In this document: piece by piece, positions 1-8,593 of the stretch | Position numbering within the stretch: the stretch's first letter is position 1 | How the letters are laid out: every line of letters begins with the position of its first letter | Origin: Rhodoferax sp. | GTDB taxonomy: Bacteria > Pseudomonadota > Gammaproteobacteria > Burkholderiales > Burkholderiaceae_C | Direction of reading: 5' to 3' | Assembly (NCBI RefSeq): GCF_030653815.1 | Contig: NZ_JAURYQ010000031.1 | Span: forward strand, 79,221-143,220 | Length of the DNA stretch: 64,000 bases | Made by a program: the position numbers and the translations under genes | The notes under the pieces: generated by a model | What the model was told of the DNA's origin: nothing | The model's input: only the letters and a program-made list of their open reading frames with translations | The model's database searches: none

Positions 1-110
1 AACACGTAAGCACCCGAAATGCCGAACGACACAGCAAAGACAAAAAGCGCGACGAGCCCGCCCAGGACCAGCTTCCAGTGATGGAGGATTTTTTTAATAA
101 ATTGACGCAT
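1..110 (-). CDS. N-terminal fragment of a membrane-anchored protein, probable NapC/NirT-type tetraheme cytochrome c (partial)
   Basis: Only the first ~36 codons lie in the window; the gene runs off the left edge. The start ATG is at 110 on the minus strand. The peptide begins MRQFIKKILHHWKLVLGG and continues into one hydrophobic segment, so it has a short basic cytoplasmic tail and a single N-terminal membrane anchor. NapC/NirT/CymA quinol dehydrogenases have this layout, and such a gene often follows a small cytochrome c like the one just upstream (26-base gap). No heme motif is inside the window, so the family is an inference from topology and context. Confidence 0.4.
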   Translation of the reverse strand, partial: MRQFIKKILHHWKLVLGGLVALFVFAVSFGISGAYV

Positions 111-136
111 CTCGCGCAATCGAACTGGGGGGCTAC

Positions 137-487
137 TTAACGCGACAGGATGTATTTGATGAGGTTTTTGACCGCCGCATCATCCTTGGCCTTGATCTTC
201 TGATGCTCTTCCTTGACCCCATCAATTTCAATGGTGGGCGCGGTGGTCAGGTGCGTGAACAGCTCGGCCTCGGCATTCGCCTTGCCCTTTAATTTAGCCG
301 CTGTGGCCTTGTAGGCCGGGCCATCTTTTTTCTTGTCGACAGAATGGCATTTGGCACATTTGTTCGACAAGAGCAAGGCTTCTGCTGCAGCCACGTCAAC
401 GGCCTGGGCTTGCAATGCAAAAGAACCGCTGGTCAAGCCAACAGTCAACAAAGCACGTAAAAAACGGGAAAACTTGACTTGGTTCAT
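137..487 (-). CDS. small periplasmic monoheme cytochrome c, MtoD-like
   Basis: A 116-residue secreted cytochrome with a signal peptide (about residues 1-28, ending in AQA) and one heme-binding motif CAKCH at residues 44-48. The ATG at 487 is preferred over an upstream start because an AAAGGA ribosome site sits just before it. The sequence around the heme (KCHSVDKKKDGPAY) is that of class I periplasmic electron shuttles such as MtoD of iron oxidisers. The mature part contains no methionine, so the usual Met heme ligand is absent; His79 or His95 could replace it. It is the first gene of a minus-strand operon with the partial membrane gene, behind a perfect FNR box. Electron shuttle between a quinol oxidase and a terminal reductase or oxidase is the likely role. 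Confidence 0.75.
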   Translation of the reverse strand: MNQVKFSRFLRALLTVGLTSGSFALQAQAVDVAAAEALLLSNKCAKCHSVDKKKDGPAYKATAAKLKGKANAEAELFTHLTTAPTIEIDGVKEEHQKIKAKDDAAVKNLIKYILSR

Positions 488-582
488 GAAAATCCTTTGG
501 CACATTAACTGACTTAAAAAAAACTTAATGTATTCATGGCGCCATATTACCCCAAGTAAAAAATTCGCAGGAAGGTCGATTT

Positions 583-596
583 TTGATTTAAATCAA
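583..596. promoter_or_regulatory. perfect FNR box (TTGATTTAAATCAA)
   Basis: This 14-base palindrome matches the FNR consensus TTGAT-N4-ATCAA at every position. Its centre is about 102 bases before the cytochrome c start on the minus strand and about 187 bases before the rquA ATG on the plus strand, so it could drive one or both divergent units when oxygen is low. Positioning suits activation of the cytochrome gene with a leader of about 60 bases. Confidence 0.7.
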
Positions 597-776
597 TGAA
601 GCAGGTTTTAAGCTCATGGCCCCAGCGCCAAACCAGGCAATGTCCGCCCGTGACAATTGGCAAAGAATTTGACGGCCGGGCATTTTTTTCGATTTCGGTT
701 AGCATCCAACCAATTTTTTCGTTTCTTCTCTGGCGTCAAAACACTTCCCGGTGTATGCCATTTTTTTGATCAAATC

Positions 777-1505
777 ATGATTTTCAACAAAGCCAGCAAC
801 AAGCCCGGCGAACTTCCCTCTGTCGCGATCGCTCCGGTGACGGTTCCGCATTACCTGGAATCTACCTATTGGTGGGCTTACACGCACCCAAACGCAGTGC
901 GCGTGTTCGAGCGTCAATGGTTGGTCAACCTGATCTTGTGGGGTAATTTTTCTCGCCTGCGCGACCTGGCCCTACAGGAAATGGGCGATGTCATCAACGG
1001 CGACGTGCTGCAAGTGGCCTGTGTTTATGGCAATTTCACGGAGCATCTGGTGCGCCGTCTGGGGCCGCAGGGCCATCTGAATGTGATTGACGTGGCGCCA
1101 GTGCAAATCACCAACCTGCATGACAAACTGGGCCATCAAAAGCAGGTCACGGTGTTGCAACAGGATTCTTCAGCTTTGACCTTTGACGATGCCAGCCATG
1201 ACACCGTGGTGGTGTTTTTCCTGCTGCACGAACAACCGGCCGACGTGCGACGCAAAACCATTGCCGAGGCCATGCGCGTAACCAAGCCGGGTGGCAAGAT
1301 CGTCTTTGTCGACTACCACAAGCCCAGGGCGATCAACCCGTTCCGCTACATCATGGTGCCGATCCTGACCACGTTGGAGCCTTTTGCCATGGATTTATGG
1401 AACGGCCAAATCACAGACTGGCTGCCTGCAGACTGCCAAAACCTGCACATCAACAAGCAAACTTACTTCGGTGGCCTGTACCAAAAGGTGGTGATCACAC
1501 GTTGA
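777..1505 (+). CDS. rquA: rhodoquinone biosynthesis protein RquA
   Basis: RquA uses S-adenosylmethionine to turn ubiquinone into rhodoquinone, the low-potential quinone used for fumarate reduction and other anaerobic electron flow. The 242-residue protein shows the family signatures: YWWAY at residues 31-35, a FERQWLVNLILWGN stretch (44-57), and a modified methyltransferase motif I, VLQVACVYG (77-85), where normal enzymes have an acidic-glycine motif. A later KPGGKIVFVDYH segment matches the methyltransferase fold. The ATG at 777 is chosen because the family begins shortly before the YWWAY region; upstream in-frame codons read as low-complexity leader, and no strong ribosome site is seen. It lies next to an FNR box and upstream of the ccm genes. 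Confidence 0.85.
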   Translation: MIFNKASNKPGELPSVAIAPVTVPHYLESTYWWAYTHPNAVRVFERQWLVNLILWGNFSRLRDLALQEMGDVINGDVLQVACVYGNFTEHLVRRLGPQGHLNVIDVAPVQITNLHDKLGHQKQVTVLQQDSSALTFDDASHDTVVVFFLLHEQPADVRRKTIAEAMRVTKPGGKIVFVDYHKPRAINPFRYIMVPILTTLEPFAMDLWNGQITDWLPADCQNLHINKQTYFGGLYQKVVITR

Positions 1506-1515
1506 TCTGGATTAA
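1502..1515. promoter_or_regulatory. possible FNR-like site before ccmA
   Basis: TTGATCTGGATTAA differs from TTGAT-N4-ATCAA at one conserved base. It overlaps the rquA stop codon and is centred about 66 bases before the ccmA start. The site could place the ccm operon under oxygen control, but a single near-match could also arise by chance. Confidence 0.3.
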
Positions 1516-1574
1516 ATAGCCCGCGCGGCGTGTCGTAGGATAATCCGACTTTTGCTCCTGCGACCACACTGCTT

Positions 1575-2210
1575 TTGAACACCATTCCATCACTGACTTT
1601 TTCCAAGCTTGGTTGCACCCGGGGTGGGCGGCAACTCTTCACGAACGTGGACTGCCAACTTGAAGCCGGTCGCTGGCTGTATGTGGCGGGCGCCAACGGT
1701 GTCGGAAAGACCAGCCTGCTGCGCATGGTCTGTGGCCTGGCCTCCATTGAGGCCGGCGATGTGCTCTGGAACGGCCTCTCCATTCATGCCCAACGCGAGG
1801 CCTTCCGGCAAGACCTTTGTTACCTGGGCCACTTGAACGCGCTGCAGGAGTCGATGACGGTCGATGAAAACCTGGCTTTCATCACGGCGCTGGGCGGCTT
1901 TACCCCTGACAAGGCCGAGGCACAAGCGGTGTTGACGCGCTTTGGCTTGCGCGGGCGTGGTCGGCAACTGGTGCGTCACCTGTCGCAAGGACAAAAACGC
2001 CGTGTCGCCCTGACCCGGTTGGCCTTGAGTCCGGCCAAGCTCTGGGTGCTTGATGAACCCTATGTGGCGATGGACGAGGCTGGCATTGTTTTGCTGGCCG
2101 ACCTGATTGCCAAGCACTTGGCCGAGGGTGGCCTGGCGGTGCTGACCAGCCACCAGCGGGTGCCCATTGGCAATGTGCCGGCCCAGATGCTGGAGCTGCA
2201 AGCGCCATGA
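1575..2210 (+). CDS. ccmA: heme exporter ATP-binding protein CcmA
   Basis: CcmA is the ATPase of the CcmABCD complex that releases heme-loaded CcmE for cytochrome c maturation. The 211-residue protein has a Walker A motif GANGVGKTS (39-47), the ABC signature LSQGQ near 136 and Walker B LWVLDEP near 155. There is no ATG at a sensible place; the best start is a TTG at 1575, which gives the usual family length. It opens the nine-gene ccm operon and overlaps ccmB by four bases (ATGA). Confidence 0.92.
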   Translation: MNTIPSLTFSKLGCTRGGRQLFTNVDCQLEAGRWLYVAGANGVGKTSLLRMVCGLASIEAGDVLWNGLSIHAQREAFRQDLCYLGHLNALQESMTVDENLAFITALGGFTPDKAEAQAVLTRFGLRGRGRQLVRHLSQGQKRRVALTRLALSPAKLWVLDEPYVAMDEAGIVLLADLIAKHLAEGGLAVLTSHQRVPIGNVPAQMLELQAP

Positions 2211-2902
2211 TCAGCACCGTCAAACCTGTCGGACTGGGTTTTGTGCTGCTGGCCATGCTCAGGCGCGAGATCTCGCTGGGCATGCGGCAAAAGGGCGAGG
2301 TACTGACCCCATTGGTGTTTTTTGTCGTGATCGCCAGCCTGTTCCCACTTGGCGTCGGGCCTGAATCGGCCTTGCTGCTGCGCATGGCACCCGGTGTGCT
2401 GTGGGTCAGCGCGCTATTGGCGGCCATGCTGTCGCTGCAGCGCATGTTCGCCACCGATTACGCCGACGGTTCGCTCGAACAAATGGCACTGTCCACCACC
2501 CCACTGGCGCTGCTGGTACTGGCCAAGGCACTGGCCCACTTTGTCCTGGCCGGCCTGCCGCTGGTGCTGATGGCGCCTGTGCTGGGGCTGCAATTTGGTC
2601 TGGATACCCGAGCCCTGGGCATCCTGATGCTGTCGTTGCTGCTGGGGACCCCCACCCTGAGCCTGATTGGCAGCATTGGTGCGGCCCTGACTTTGGGCGT
2701 ACGCGGTGCAGGGGTTTTGCTGTCCTTGTTGATCCTGCCCCTGTATATTCCAGTGTTGATTTTTGGTGCAGGTGCGGTTGAAGCCGACGCCGCCGGCCTG
2801 GGGATTGGCGGCCACTTGTCATTGATGTCGGCCTTGCTGGTGCTCTCGCTCTTTTTCTCACCCTTGGCTACCGCAGCCGCTTTGAGGATTTCCCTGGAAT
2901 GA
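2207..2902 (+). CDS. ccmB: heme exporter membrane protein CcmB
   Basis: CcmB is the membrane subunit paired with CcmA in System I cytochrome c biogenesis. The 231-residue sequence is almost entirely hydrophobic with about six membrane helices, includes the LGLQFGLD and LPLYIPVLIFGAGAV segments typical of the family, and sits between ccmA and ccmC with four-base overlaps on both sides, which implies translational coupling. Confidence 0.92.
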   Translation: MISTVKPVGLGFVLLAMLRREISLGMRQKGEVLTPLVFFVVIASLFPLGVGPESALLLRMAPGVLWVSALLAAMLSLQRMFATDYADGSLEQMALSTTPLALLVLAKALAHFVLAGLPLVLMAPVLGLQFGLDTRALGILMLSLLLGTPTLSLIGSIGAALTLGVRGAGVLLSLLILPLYIPVLIFGAGAVEADAAGLGIGGHLSLMSALLVLSLFFSPLATAAALRISLE

Positions 2903-3636
2903 AAAAACGTGTGATTCATTGGTTCAAGTTCTCATCACCCCAGAACTTTTACCATTTGGCAGGCAAGATGTGGCCCTGGTTTGCCGCGTTGGCCACTGTG
3001 CTGGCATTGGTGGGCTTGTGGATATCTTTCTTCGTGGCACCCGTGGATGCCCAACAAGGCCAGGGGTATCGCATTATTTTTGTTCATGTGCCCACTTCGC
3101 AGATGTCCATGTTCATCTACCTTGTGATGGCCGGGTGGGCGGGCTTTGGACTGGCCTTCAATACCCGCTTGTCAGGCATGATGGCCTCGGCTTTGGCACC
3201 TACCGGCGCGCTGTTTGCCTTCTTGTCCCTGGTGACGGGGTCGTTGTGGGGCAAACCGATGTGGGGGACCTGGTGGGTGTGGGACGCCCGCCTGACCTCC
3301 GAGCTGATTTTGCTGTTTTTGTACCTGGGGTTTTTGGCCCTTCAATCCAGCATTGACGATCCAAGGCGCGCCGACAAAGCCTGTGCCATCCTGGCCCTGG
3401 TGGGTGCGGTGAACGTGCCCATCATTTATTTTTCGGTCCAGTGGTGGAACACGCTTCACCAGGGCGCTTCAGTCTCCCTGAAAGGTTCCTCCATGGCCTC
3501 GACCATGCTGGCAGGCATGCTCATCATGGTACTGGCCTTCTGGATGTACACCATCGCCATCGCGCTGCTGCGGGTGCGCAACATTATTCTGGATCGGGAA
3601 CGTCACACGGAGTGGGTAAAACATGCAGTGGCTTAG
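2899..3636 (+). CDS. ccmC: heme transfer protein CcmC
   Basis: CcmC loads heme onto CcmE at the periplasmic face of the membrane. The 245-residue protein has six predicted helices and the tryptophan-rich WWD heme-handling motif (WGTWWVWDARLTSELIL, about residues 118-134), flanked by the conserved histidines of the HVP segment and a C-terminal WWNTLHQ stretch. It starts inside the last codons of ccmB, and its end overlaps ccmD. Confidence 0.95.
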   Translation: MKKRVIHWFKFSSPQNFYHLAGKMWPWFAALATVLALVGLWISFFVAPVDAQQGQGYRIIFVHVPTSQMSMFIYLVMAGWAGFGLAFNTRLSGMMASALAPTGALFAFLSLVTGSLWGKPMWGTWWVWDARLTSELILLFLYLGFLALQSSIDDPRRADKACAILALVGAVNVPIIYFSVQWWNTLHQGASVSLKGSSMASTMLAGMLIMVLAFWMYTIAIALLRVRNIILDRERHTEWVKHAVA

Positions 3637-3796
3637 CGTTGAAGACTTTTTTCATATGGGCGGTTACGCCTTTTATGTCTGGGGCAGTTTTGGCATCACA
3701 GCCTTGGTCGTTGTGGCCGAAATCTGGCAACTGCGCGCCAAACGGCGCGAAATTCTGCGAAACCTTTTGAACGAAACCGACTCACATCCCAATTGA
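3623..3796 (+). CDS. ccmD: heme exporter protein CcmD (57 aa)
   Basis: A small one-helix protein that binds the CcmABC complex and is needed for release of holo-CcmE. The 57-residue product begins [20 protein letters not shown]; the [12 protein letters not shown] segment is the family hallmark, followed by a single membrane helix and a basic tail. The ATG at 3623 overlaps the end of ccmC by 14 bases and the gene ends just before ccmE. Confidence 0.9.
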   Translation: MQWLSVEDFFHMGGYAFYVWGSFGITALVVVAEIWQLRAKRREILRNLLNETDSHPN

Positions 3797-3810
3797 CTTT
3801 ACTCAAGACC

Positions 3811-4254
3811 ATGAAACCTCGTCACAAACGCACTGCCATGATTGTTGGCGCCCTGGCTGCCATTTCCATGGCCGCCTACTTCGTTCTCAATGCTTTTCAA
3901 AGCAATCTGGTTTTCTTCTTCACGCCCTCGCAAGTGGGCGCCGGCGAAGCACCACAAAACCGAACCTTTCGCATTGGCGGCCTGGTCAAGGAAGGCTCCG
4001 TCAAACGCGACAACCTGACGGTGGCATTCATCGTGACTGACAGCATCAAGGAAGTCCCTGTCACCTACACCGGCATCCTTCCTGATTTGTTTCGGGAAGG
4101 TAAAGGCGTCGTCGCGCAGGGCCAATTGGGTAACAATGGCCAATTCAACGCCTCGGAAGTGCTGGCCAAACACGATGAAAACTACATGCCACCCGAAGCC
4201 CAGCACGCGCTGGACCAGGCTGAAATCGAAAAAACCGGCAAGACGCTGAAGTAA
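3811..4254 (+). CDS. ccmE: heme chaperone CcmE
   Basis: CcmE covalently carries heme in the periplasm and passes it to CcmF. The 147-residue protein has one N-terminal membrane anchor (about 9-28), an OB-fold domain, and the heme-binding histidine His121 in [10 protein letters not shown], followed by an acidic tail. The ATG at 3811 is used; a TTG at 3793 that overlaps the ccmD stop is an alternative that would add six residues. Confidence 0.93.
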   Translation: MKPRHKRTAMIVGALAAISMAAYFVLNAFQSNLVFFFTPSQVGAGEAPQNRTFRIGGLVKEGSVKRDNLTVAFIVTDSIKEVPVTYTGILPDLFREGKGVVAQGQLGNNGQFNASEVLAKHDENYMPPEAQHALDQAEIEKTGKTLK

Positions 4255-4300
4255 CGCACTGGCTGTTTGACAGCCCATTTTTCCACACCCGAGACGCACC

Positions 4301-6268
4301 ATGATTCCTGAACTTGGACATTTCGCACTCATTCTTGCCCTGCCGGTGGCTGCCATCCTGGGCATCCTGAGTTTGGCGGGCGGCCAAACCGGCCGGACTG
4401 ACTGGATGGCGATGGCCCGTCCCGGCGCCCAGATCTTATGGTGGCTCACCGCCTTTTCATTTTTATGCCTGAGCTACGCTTTTTACACCAATGACTTTTC
4501 GGTGATGTACGTGGCGCAGCACTCCAATTCGCAGTTGCCCATCATGTACCGCATATCCGCCGTCTGGGGTGGTCACGAGGGCTCGCTGTTGCTGTGGCTG
4601 CTGATGTTGTGCGGCTGGATGATGGCGGTGTCCATCTTTTCGCGCCAATTGCCAGATGTGATGGTATCCCGCGTGCTGGGTGTGCTGGGTTTGATTGCGG
4701 TAGGTTTTCTGCTTTTCATGTTGATCACCTCCAACCCGTTTGTCCGCCTGAGCGACATCCCCGCCGACGGCCGCGACCTGAATCCCTTGTTGCAGGACCC
4801 GGGCCTGGTGTTCCATCCGCCCATGCTCTACATGGGCTACGTCGGTCTCGCCATTCCGTTTGCGTTTTCGATTGCCGCCTTGCTCAATGGCCGGCTCGAC
4901 GCCGCTTGGGCGCGCTGGACCCGTCCATGGGCCACCGCGGCCTGGATCTGCCTGACCATCGGTATTGCGCTGGGTTCCTGGTGGGCTTATTACGAACTGG
5001 GCTGGGGCGGCTGGTGGTTCTGGGACCCGGTTGAAAACGCCTCGTTTTTGCCTTGGCTGGTCAGCACTGCGCTCATCCATTCGCTGGCTGTCACGGAAAA
5101 GCGCGGCCTGTTCCGAAGCTGGACCATCATGCTGTCGCTGATTGCTTTCTCGCTCAGCTTGCTGGGCACCTTCCTGGTGCGCTCGGGCGTGTTGACCTCG
5201 GTCCACGCATTTGCCACCGACCCCAAACGCGGTGTTTTCATCCTGTTGTTTCTGGCGGTGGTGGTCGGCGGCTCACTGATTTTGTTTGCCGCACGCTCCG
5301 GCAAAGTGCGCGCGGGTGGCTCGTTCTCACTGGTCTCTCGCGAGACTTTTTTGCTGGTCAACAATGTGCTGCTCACCACGGCCGCGGCAGCCGTGTTGCT
5401 GGGCACGCTCTACCCGCTGATCATTGACGCCCTGAACCTGGGCAAGCTGTCGGTGGGACCACCGTACTTCAATGCTGTCTTCGCACCCATCATGACGCCC
5501 GTGCTGCTGTTCATGGTCATCGGCAGTTATGCCCGCTGGAAAAATGACACCGTGGCCAACCTGACCCAAAAACTGCGCCCCATTGCCATCGTCTCGGTGC
5601 TTCTCGGTTGTACGGCACCCCTGCTGGCGGGTGAATGGTCGGCGCTGGTGGCCATGGGTCTGACTTTGTCGATCTGGATCGTGCTGGCATCTTTCGTACA
5701 GATGTACCGCCAGTTCAAGGACACCGCGAACTGGAAATCAACGCCCATTTCCTACTGGGGCATGCATGTGGCGCACATCGGTATTGCCGTGTGTGTGGTT
5801 GGCATCACCATGGTCAAGGGCTACGAAACCGAAAAAGATGTGCGCATGACCATTGGCGACACCGTCGAGGTCGGCGGCTACACCTTCCGCCTGACCGGTA
5901 TCAATCAGGTACCGGGACCGAACTACAGCGCTGACCGGGGCGATGTAGAACTGATCCAGGGCGACCGTGTGCTGCGCGTGCTCCACCCTGAAAAACGAAC
6001 CTATTTCTCGTCGACCATGCCCATGACCGAAGCCGCCATTGACAGCAGTCTGACGCGCGATGTTTACGTGTCGCTGGGTGAGCGACTGGAAGGTGAAGGT
6101 AAACCCGCCTGGGCCATGCGCGTTTATCACAAGCCCTTCATCACCTGGATCTGGCTCGGTTGCTTCCTGATGGCGTTTGGTGGCGGTATGGCCGTCGTCG
6201 ATAAACGCTACCGCAAAAAAGTGGCGGCTAAATTGAGCCTGAATGATGTCAAGGGCGCGGTGGCATGA
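4301..6268 (+). CDS. ccmF: cytochrome c heme lyase subunit CcmF
   Basis: CcmF attaches heme to the CXXCH cysteines of apocytochromes together with CcmH and CcmI. The 655-residue protein has about 15 membrane helices, WGGHEGSLLLW near residue 89, and the WWD motif GWGGWWFWDPVENASFLPWL near 230. A large periplasmic C-terminal domain follows. It starts 46 bases after ccmE and overlaps the next gene by four bases. Confidence 0.96.
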   Translation: MIPELGHFALILALPVAAILGILSLAGGQTGRTDWMAMARPGAQILWWLTAFSFLCLSYAFYTNDFSVMYVAQHSNSQLPIMYRISAVWGGHEGSLLLWLLMLCGWMMAVSIFSRQLPDVMVSRVLGVLGLIAVGFLLFMLITSNPFVRLSDIPADGRDLNPLLQDPGLVFHPPMLYMGYVGLAIPFAFSIAALLNGRLDAAWARWTRPWATAAWICLTIGIALGSWWAYYELGWGGWWFWDPVENASFLPWLVSTALIHSLAVTEKRGLFRSWTIMLSLIAFSLSLLGTFLVRSGVLTSVHAFATDPKRGVFILLFLAVVVGGSLILFAARSGKVRAGGSFSLVSRETFLLVNNVLLTTAAAAVLLGTLYPLIIDALNLGKLSVGPPYFNAVFAPIMTPVLLFMVIGSYARWKNDTVANLTQKLRPIAIVSVLLGCTAPLLAGEWSALVAMGLTLSIWIVLASFVQMYRQFKDTANWKSTPISYWGMHVAHIGIAVCVVGITMVKGYETEKDVRMTIGDTVEVGGYTFRLTGINQVPGPNYSADRGDVELIQGDRVLRVLHPEKRTYFSSTMPMTEAAIDSSLTRDVYVSLGERLEGEGKPAWAMRVYHKPFITWIWLGCFLMAFGGGMAVVDKRYRKKVAAKLSLNDVKGAVA

Positions 6269-6789
6269 AAAAAGCGTACATCCCGCTGGCTATTTTTGTT
6301 GTCTTGCTGGGCTTTTTAGCAGTGGGGCTGACGCTCAAGCCACATGAAATACCGTCGCCCCTGATTGGCAAGCCCGCACCCGCCTTCACTGCACCGGTGC
6401 TGGGCAAGCCGGGTGAGACGTTTTCCAACAAAGACATGCTGGGCCAAGTCTGGTTGCTTAACACCTGGGCTTCCTGGTGCGTGGCCTGTCGGGTGGAGCA
6501 CCCGCTGCTGGTTGAATTTGTCAAAACCAATCCGCTGCCCATCATCGGTCTGGACTACAAAGACAAGGAGTCAGACGGCATGCAATGGCTGGCCCGCTAC
6601 GGCGACCCCTATACCCGTGCCATCGTTGATGCGGACGGCCGCATCGGCATCGACTTTGGTGTCTATGGCGTGCCTGAAAGCTTCCTGATCGACAAGCAAG
6701 GCATCATCCGATACAAACAAATCGGCCCCTTCACCGAAGAAGCCCTGCGTGAGCAACTGGTGCCGCTGATCAAGCAACTCCAACTATGA
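6265..6789 (+). CDS. ccmG: periplasmic thiol:disulfide oxidoreductase CcmG (DsbE)
   Basis: A membrane-anchored thioredoxin-like protein that keeps apocytochrome cysteines reduced for heme attachment. The 174-residue product has an N-terminal anchor (about 5-23) and the active site WASWCVACR with Cys72 and Cys75. The conserved YGVPESFLID segment with its cis-proline lies near residue 133. It is coupled to ccmF and ccmH by four-base overlaps. Confidence 0.95.
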   Translation: MKKAYIPLAIFVVLLGFLAVGLTLKPHEIPSPLIGKPAPAFTAPVLGKPGETFSNKDMLGQVWLLNTWASWCVACRVEHPLLVEFVKTNPLPIIGLDYKDKESDGMQWLARYGDPYTRAIVDADGRIGIDFGVYGVPESFLIDKQGIIRYKQIGPFTEEALREQLVPLIKQLQL

Positions 6790-7253
6790 AACTCCTGATC
6801 ACCCTGTTTCTTGCCTTGCAATGCGCCATTGGGGTGCACGCCAACGAAGCCGCCCCACTGGCCGAAGACCCGGTGGTAGAGCAGCGCCTGATCGTCATTG
6901 CCGAAGAACTGCGCTGCCTGGTGTGCCAAAACGAATCGCTCGCCGGCTCGCGCGCTGACCTGGCCATGGACCTGCGCCGTGAGGTACGCACCCTGATCAA
7001 GGCTGGCAAGACCGATGCAGAAATCAAGGAATTTCTGGTCAGTCGCTACGGCGACTTTGTTTTGTATCGGCCCCCGGTCAAACCGACCACCTGGTTGCTC
7101 TGGTTCGGACCGCTGCTGCTCTTGATCGGTGCCGTGTGGCTGCTGATCAGCATTATCAAGCGTAATCAAAGACAAAAAGAAACACCTGTTCTCGACGCCA
7201 CTCAACGGGCCAAGGCACAGGCACTCCTTCAAGAAACCGATTCTTCCAAATGA
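6786..7253 (+). CDS. ccmH: cytochrome c maturation protein CcmH
   Basis: CcmH reduces and presents apocytochrome thiols to the heme lyase. The 155-residue protein has a signal peptide (about 1-19), the redox motif LRCLVCQNE with Cys44 and Cys47, and a single membrane helix (about 101-123) before a short cytoplasmic tail. It is the short CcmH form; the CcmI function is encoded separately by the next gene, which it overlaps by four bases. Confidence 0.95.
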   Translation: MKLLITLFLALQCAIGVHANEAAPLAEDPVVEQRLIVIAEELRCLVCQNESLAGSRADLAMDLRREVRTLIKAGKTDAEIKEFLVSRYGDFVLYRPPVKPTTWLLWFGPLLLLIGAVWLLISIIKRNQRQKETPVLDATQRAKAQALLQETDSSK

Positions 7254-8593
7254 ATGTATTTATTGGCATTTCAGCGCTTTTAACGCTGCTGGTGGTGGCT
7301 TGGCTCGTGCGTCCGCTACTGCGTAAACATACCGTGGCAGGCATTTCAAGCGAAAAGCTCAACGCCGCCATCCACCGCGATCAACTGCGCGCCCTGGAAG
7401 CCGACTTGGCACGTGGTGTGATTACCCAACAAGACTTTGAAACCACCCGTGACGAGCTGCAACTGCGCTTGCTCGACGACACGGAAAGCTTTGAAGCCAG
7501 CCCGAAGGAAAAGACACCGGGCTTCTGGACTGCCAGGCGTACTTCTGTCGCGGTTGGCATCAGCTTGCCGGTCATGGCCTTGGGGCTCTATCTGCAATTG
7601 GGCACACCCGAAGCCATCAATCCTGTCGCGGCTGACCACACCCAAAACGAGCAGCTTGCCAAAATGGTGGACACCCTGGCAGCCAGACTCAAGGACAACC
7701 CGAACGACAGCAAAGGTTGGGTCATGCTGGCCAAATCCTACAAGGCCATGGAACGTTTCGAAGAAGCACAACAGGCTTTTGAGAAAGCGGGCGACATCGT
7801 TAAAACCGATCCTGAACTACTGCTGGATCATGCCGACGTGTTGGGCGTGCTTGCCGGCAACAATCTTGCAGGCAAACCAAAACAGATGATTGAAGAAGCT
7901 TTGCGCCTGGACCCCATGAATCCCATGGCGCTGATGATGGACGGTGTCGCTCTTTACCAAAGTGGTGACTATAAGAATGCCGTGACACGTTGGGAAAAAT
8001 TGCTGGACCTGTTGCAACCCGGCTCTCCCGACGCGCAGCAAGTGCAAGCCAATATAGACGATGCTCGCGCCAAAGGCGGTCTGTCTGCCGGTGCGAGTAA
8101 CGCACTGCCACCGGTGCCCGCTGGCGCGGCCGCCGGCATGACCCCGGAGATGATCAACCAGATGGTGGATCGGCTGGCGGCGCGGTTGAAAGACAATCCG
8201 GACGACCTGGCTGGCTGGGCACGCCTGGCACGCGCTTACAAGGTGCAAAACCGCCTGGATGAAGCGATTGCCGCCTATGCCAAAACCGGCAAGTTGCTCG
8301 ACACCGACCCAGACTTGCTAACGCAATATGCTGATGCCCTGGCCATGCGCAACAAGAGCCTGCTGGGTCAACCTGGCGAACTGGTCCAGAAAGCCCTGGC
8401 CATCGCACCCAGGCACCCCATGGCCTTGATGATGGCCGGCCAGGCAGCTTATCAGGGCGGCCATTACGCGACCGCGATCAGCCACTGGAAGAACGTCCTG
8501 TCAGTCTTGCCGGCCAATTCACCCGACACCGAGCTCATCAAAGCTGAAATTGCCGACGCTCAAGCCAGGATCGGCAGCACTGGCAAGCCCTAA
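7250..8593 (+). CDS. ccmI: cytochrome c biogenesis protein CcmI, TPR-containing
   Basis: CcmI binds the C-termini of apocytochromes and hands them to the heme lyase. The 447-residue protein has an N-terminal membrane helix, a charged loop, a second helix near 100-120, and a periplasmic part with two similar TPR blocks (each with LAARLKDNP followed by a tetratricopeptide array, about residues 138-275 and 300-440). The second block looks like an internal duplication of the first. It is the last ccm gene and is followed by a terminator. Confidence 0.9.
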   Translation: MNVFIGISALLTLLVVAWLVRPLLRKHTVAGISSEKLNAAIHRDQLRALEADLARGVITQQDFETTRDELQLRLLDDTESFEASPKEKTPGFWTARRTSVAVGISLPVMALGLYLQLGTPEAINPVAADHTQNEQLAKMVDTLAARLKDNPNDSKGWVMLAKSYKAMERFEEAQQAFEKAGDIVKTDPELLLDHADVLGVLAGNNLAGKPKQMIEEALRLDPMNPMALMMDGVALYQSGDYKNAVTRWEKLLDLLQPGSPDAQQVQANIDDARAKGGLSAGASNALPPVPAGAAAGMTPEMINQMVDRLAARLKDNPDDLAGWARLARAYKVQNRLDEAIAAYAKTGKLLDTDPDLLTQYADALAMRNKSLLGQPGELVQKALAIAPRHPMALMMAGQAAYQGGHYATAISHWKNVLSVLPANSPDTELIKAEIADAQARIGSTGKP

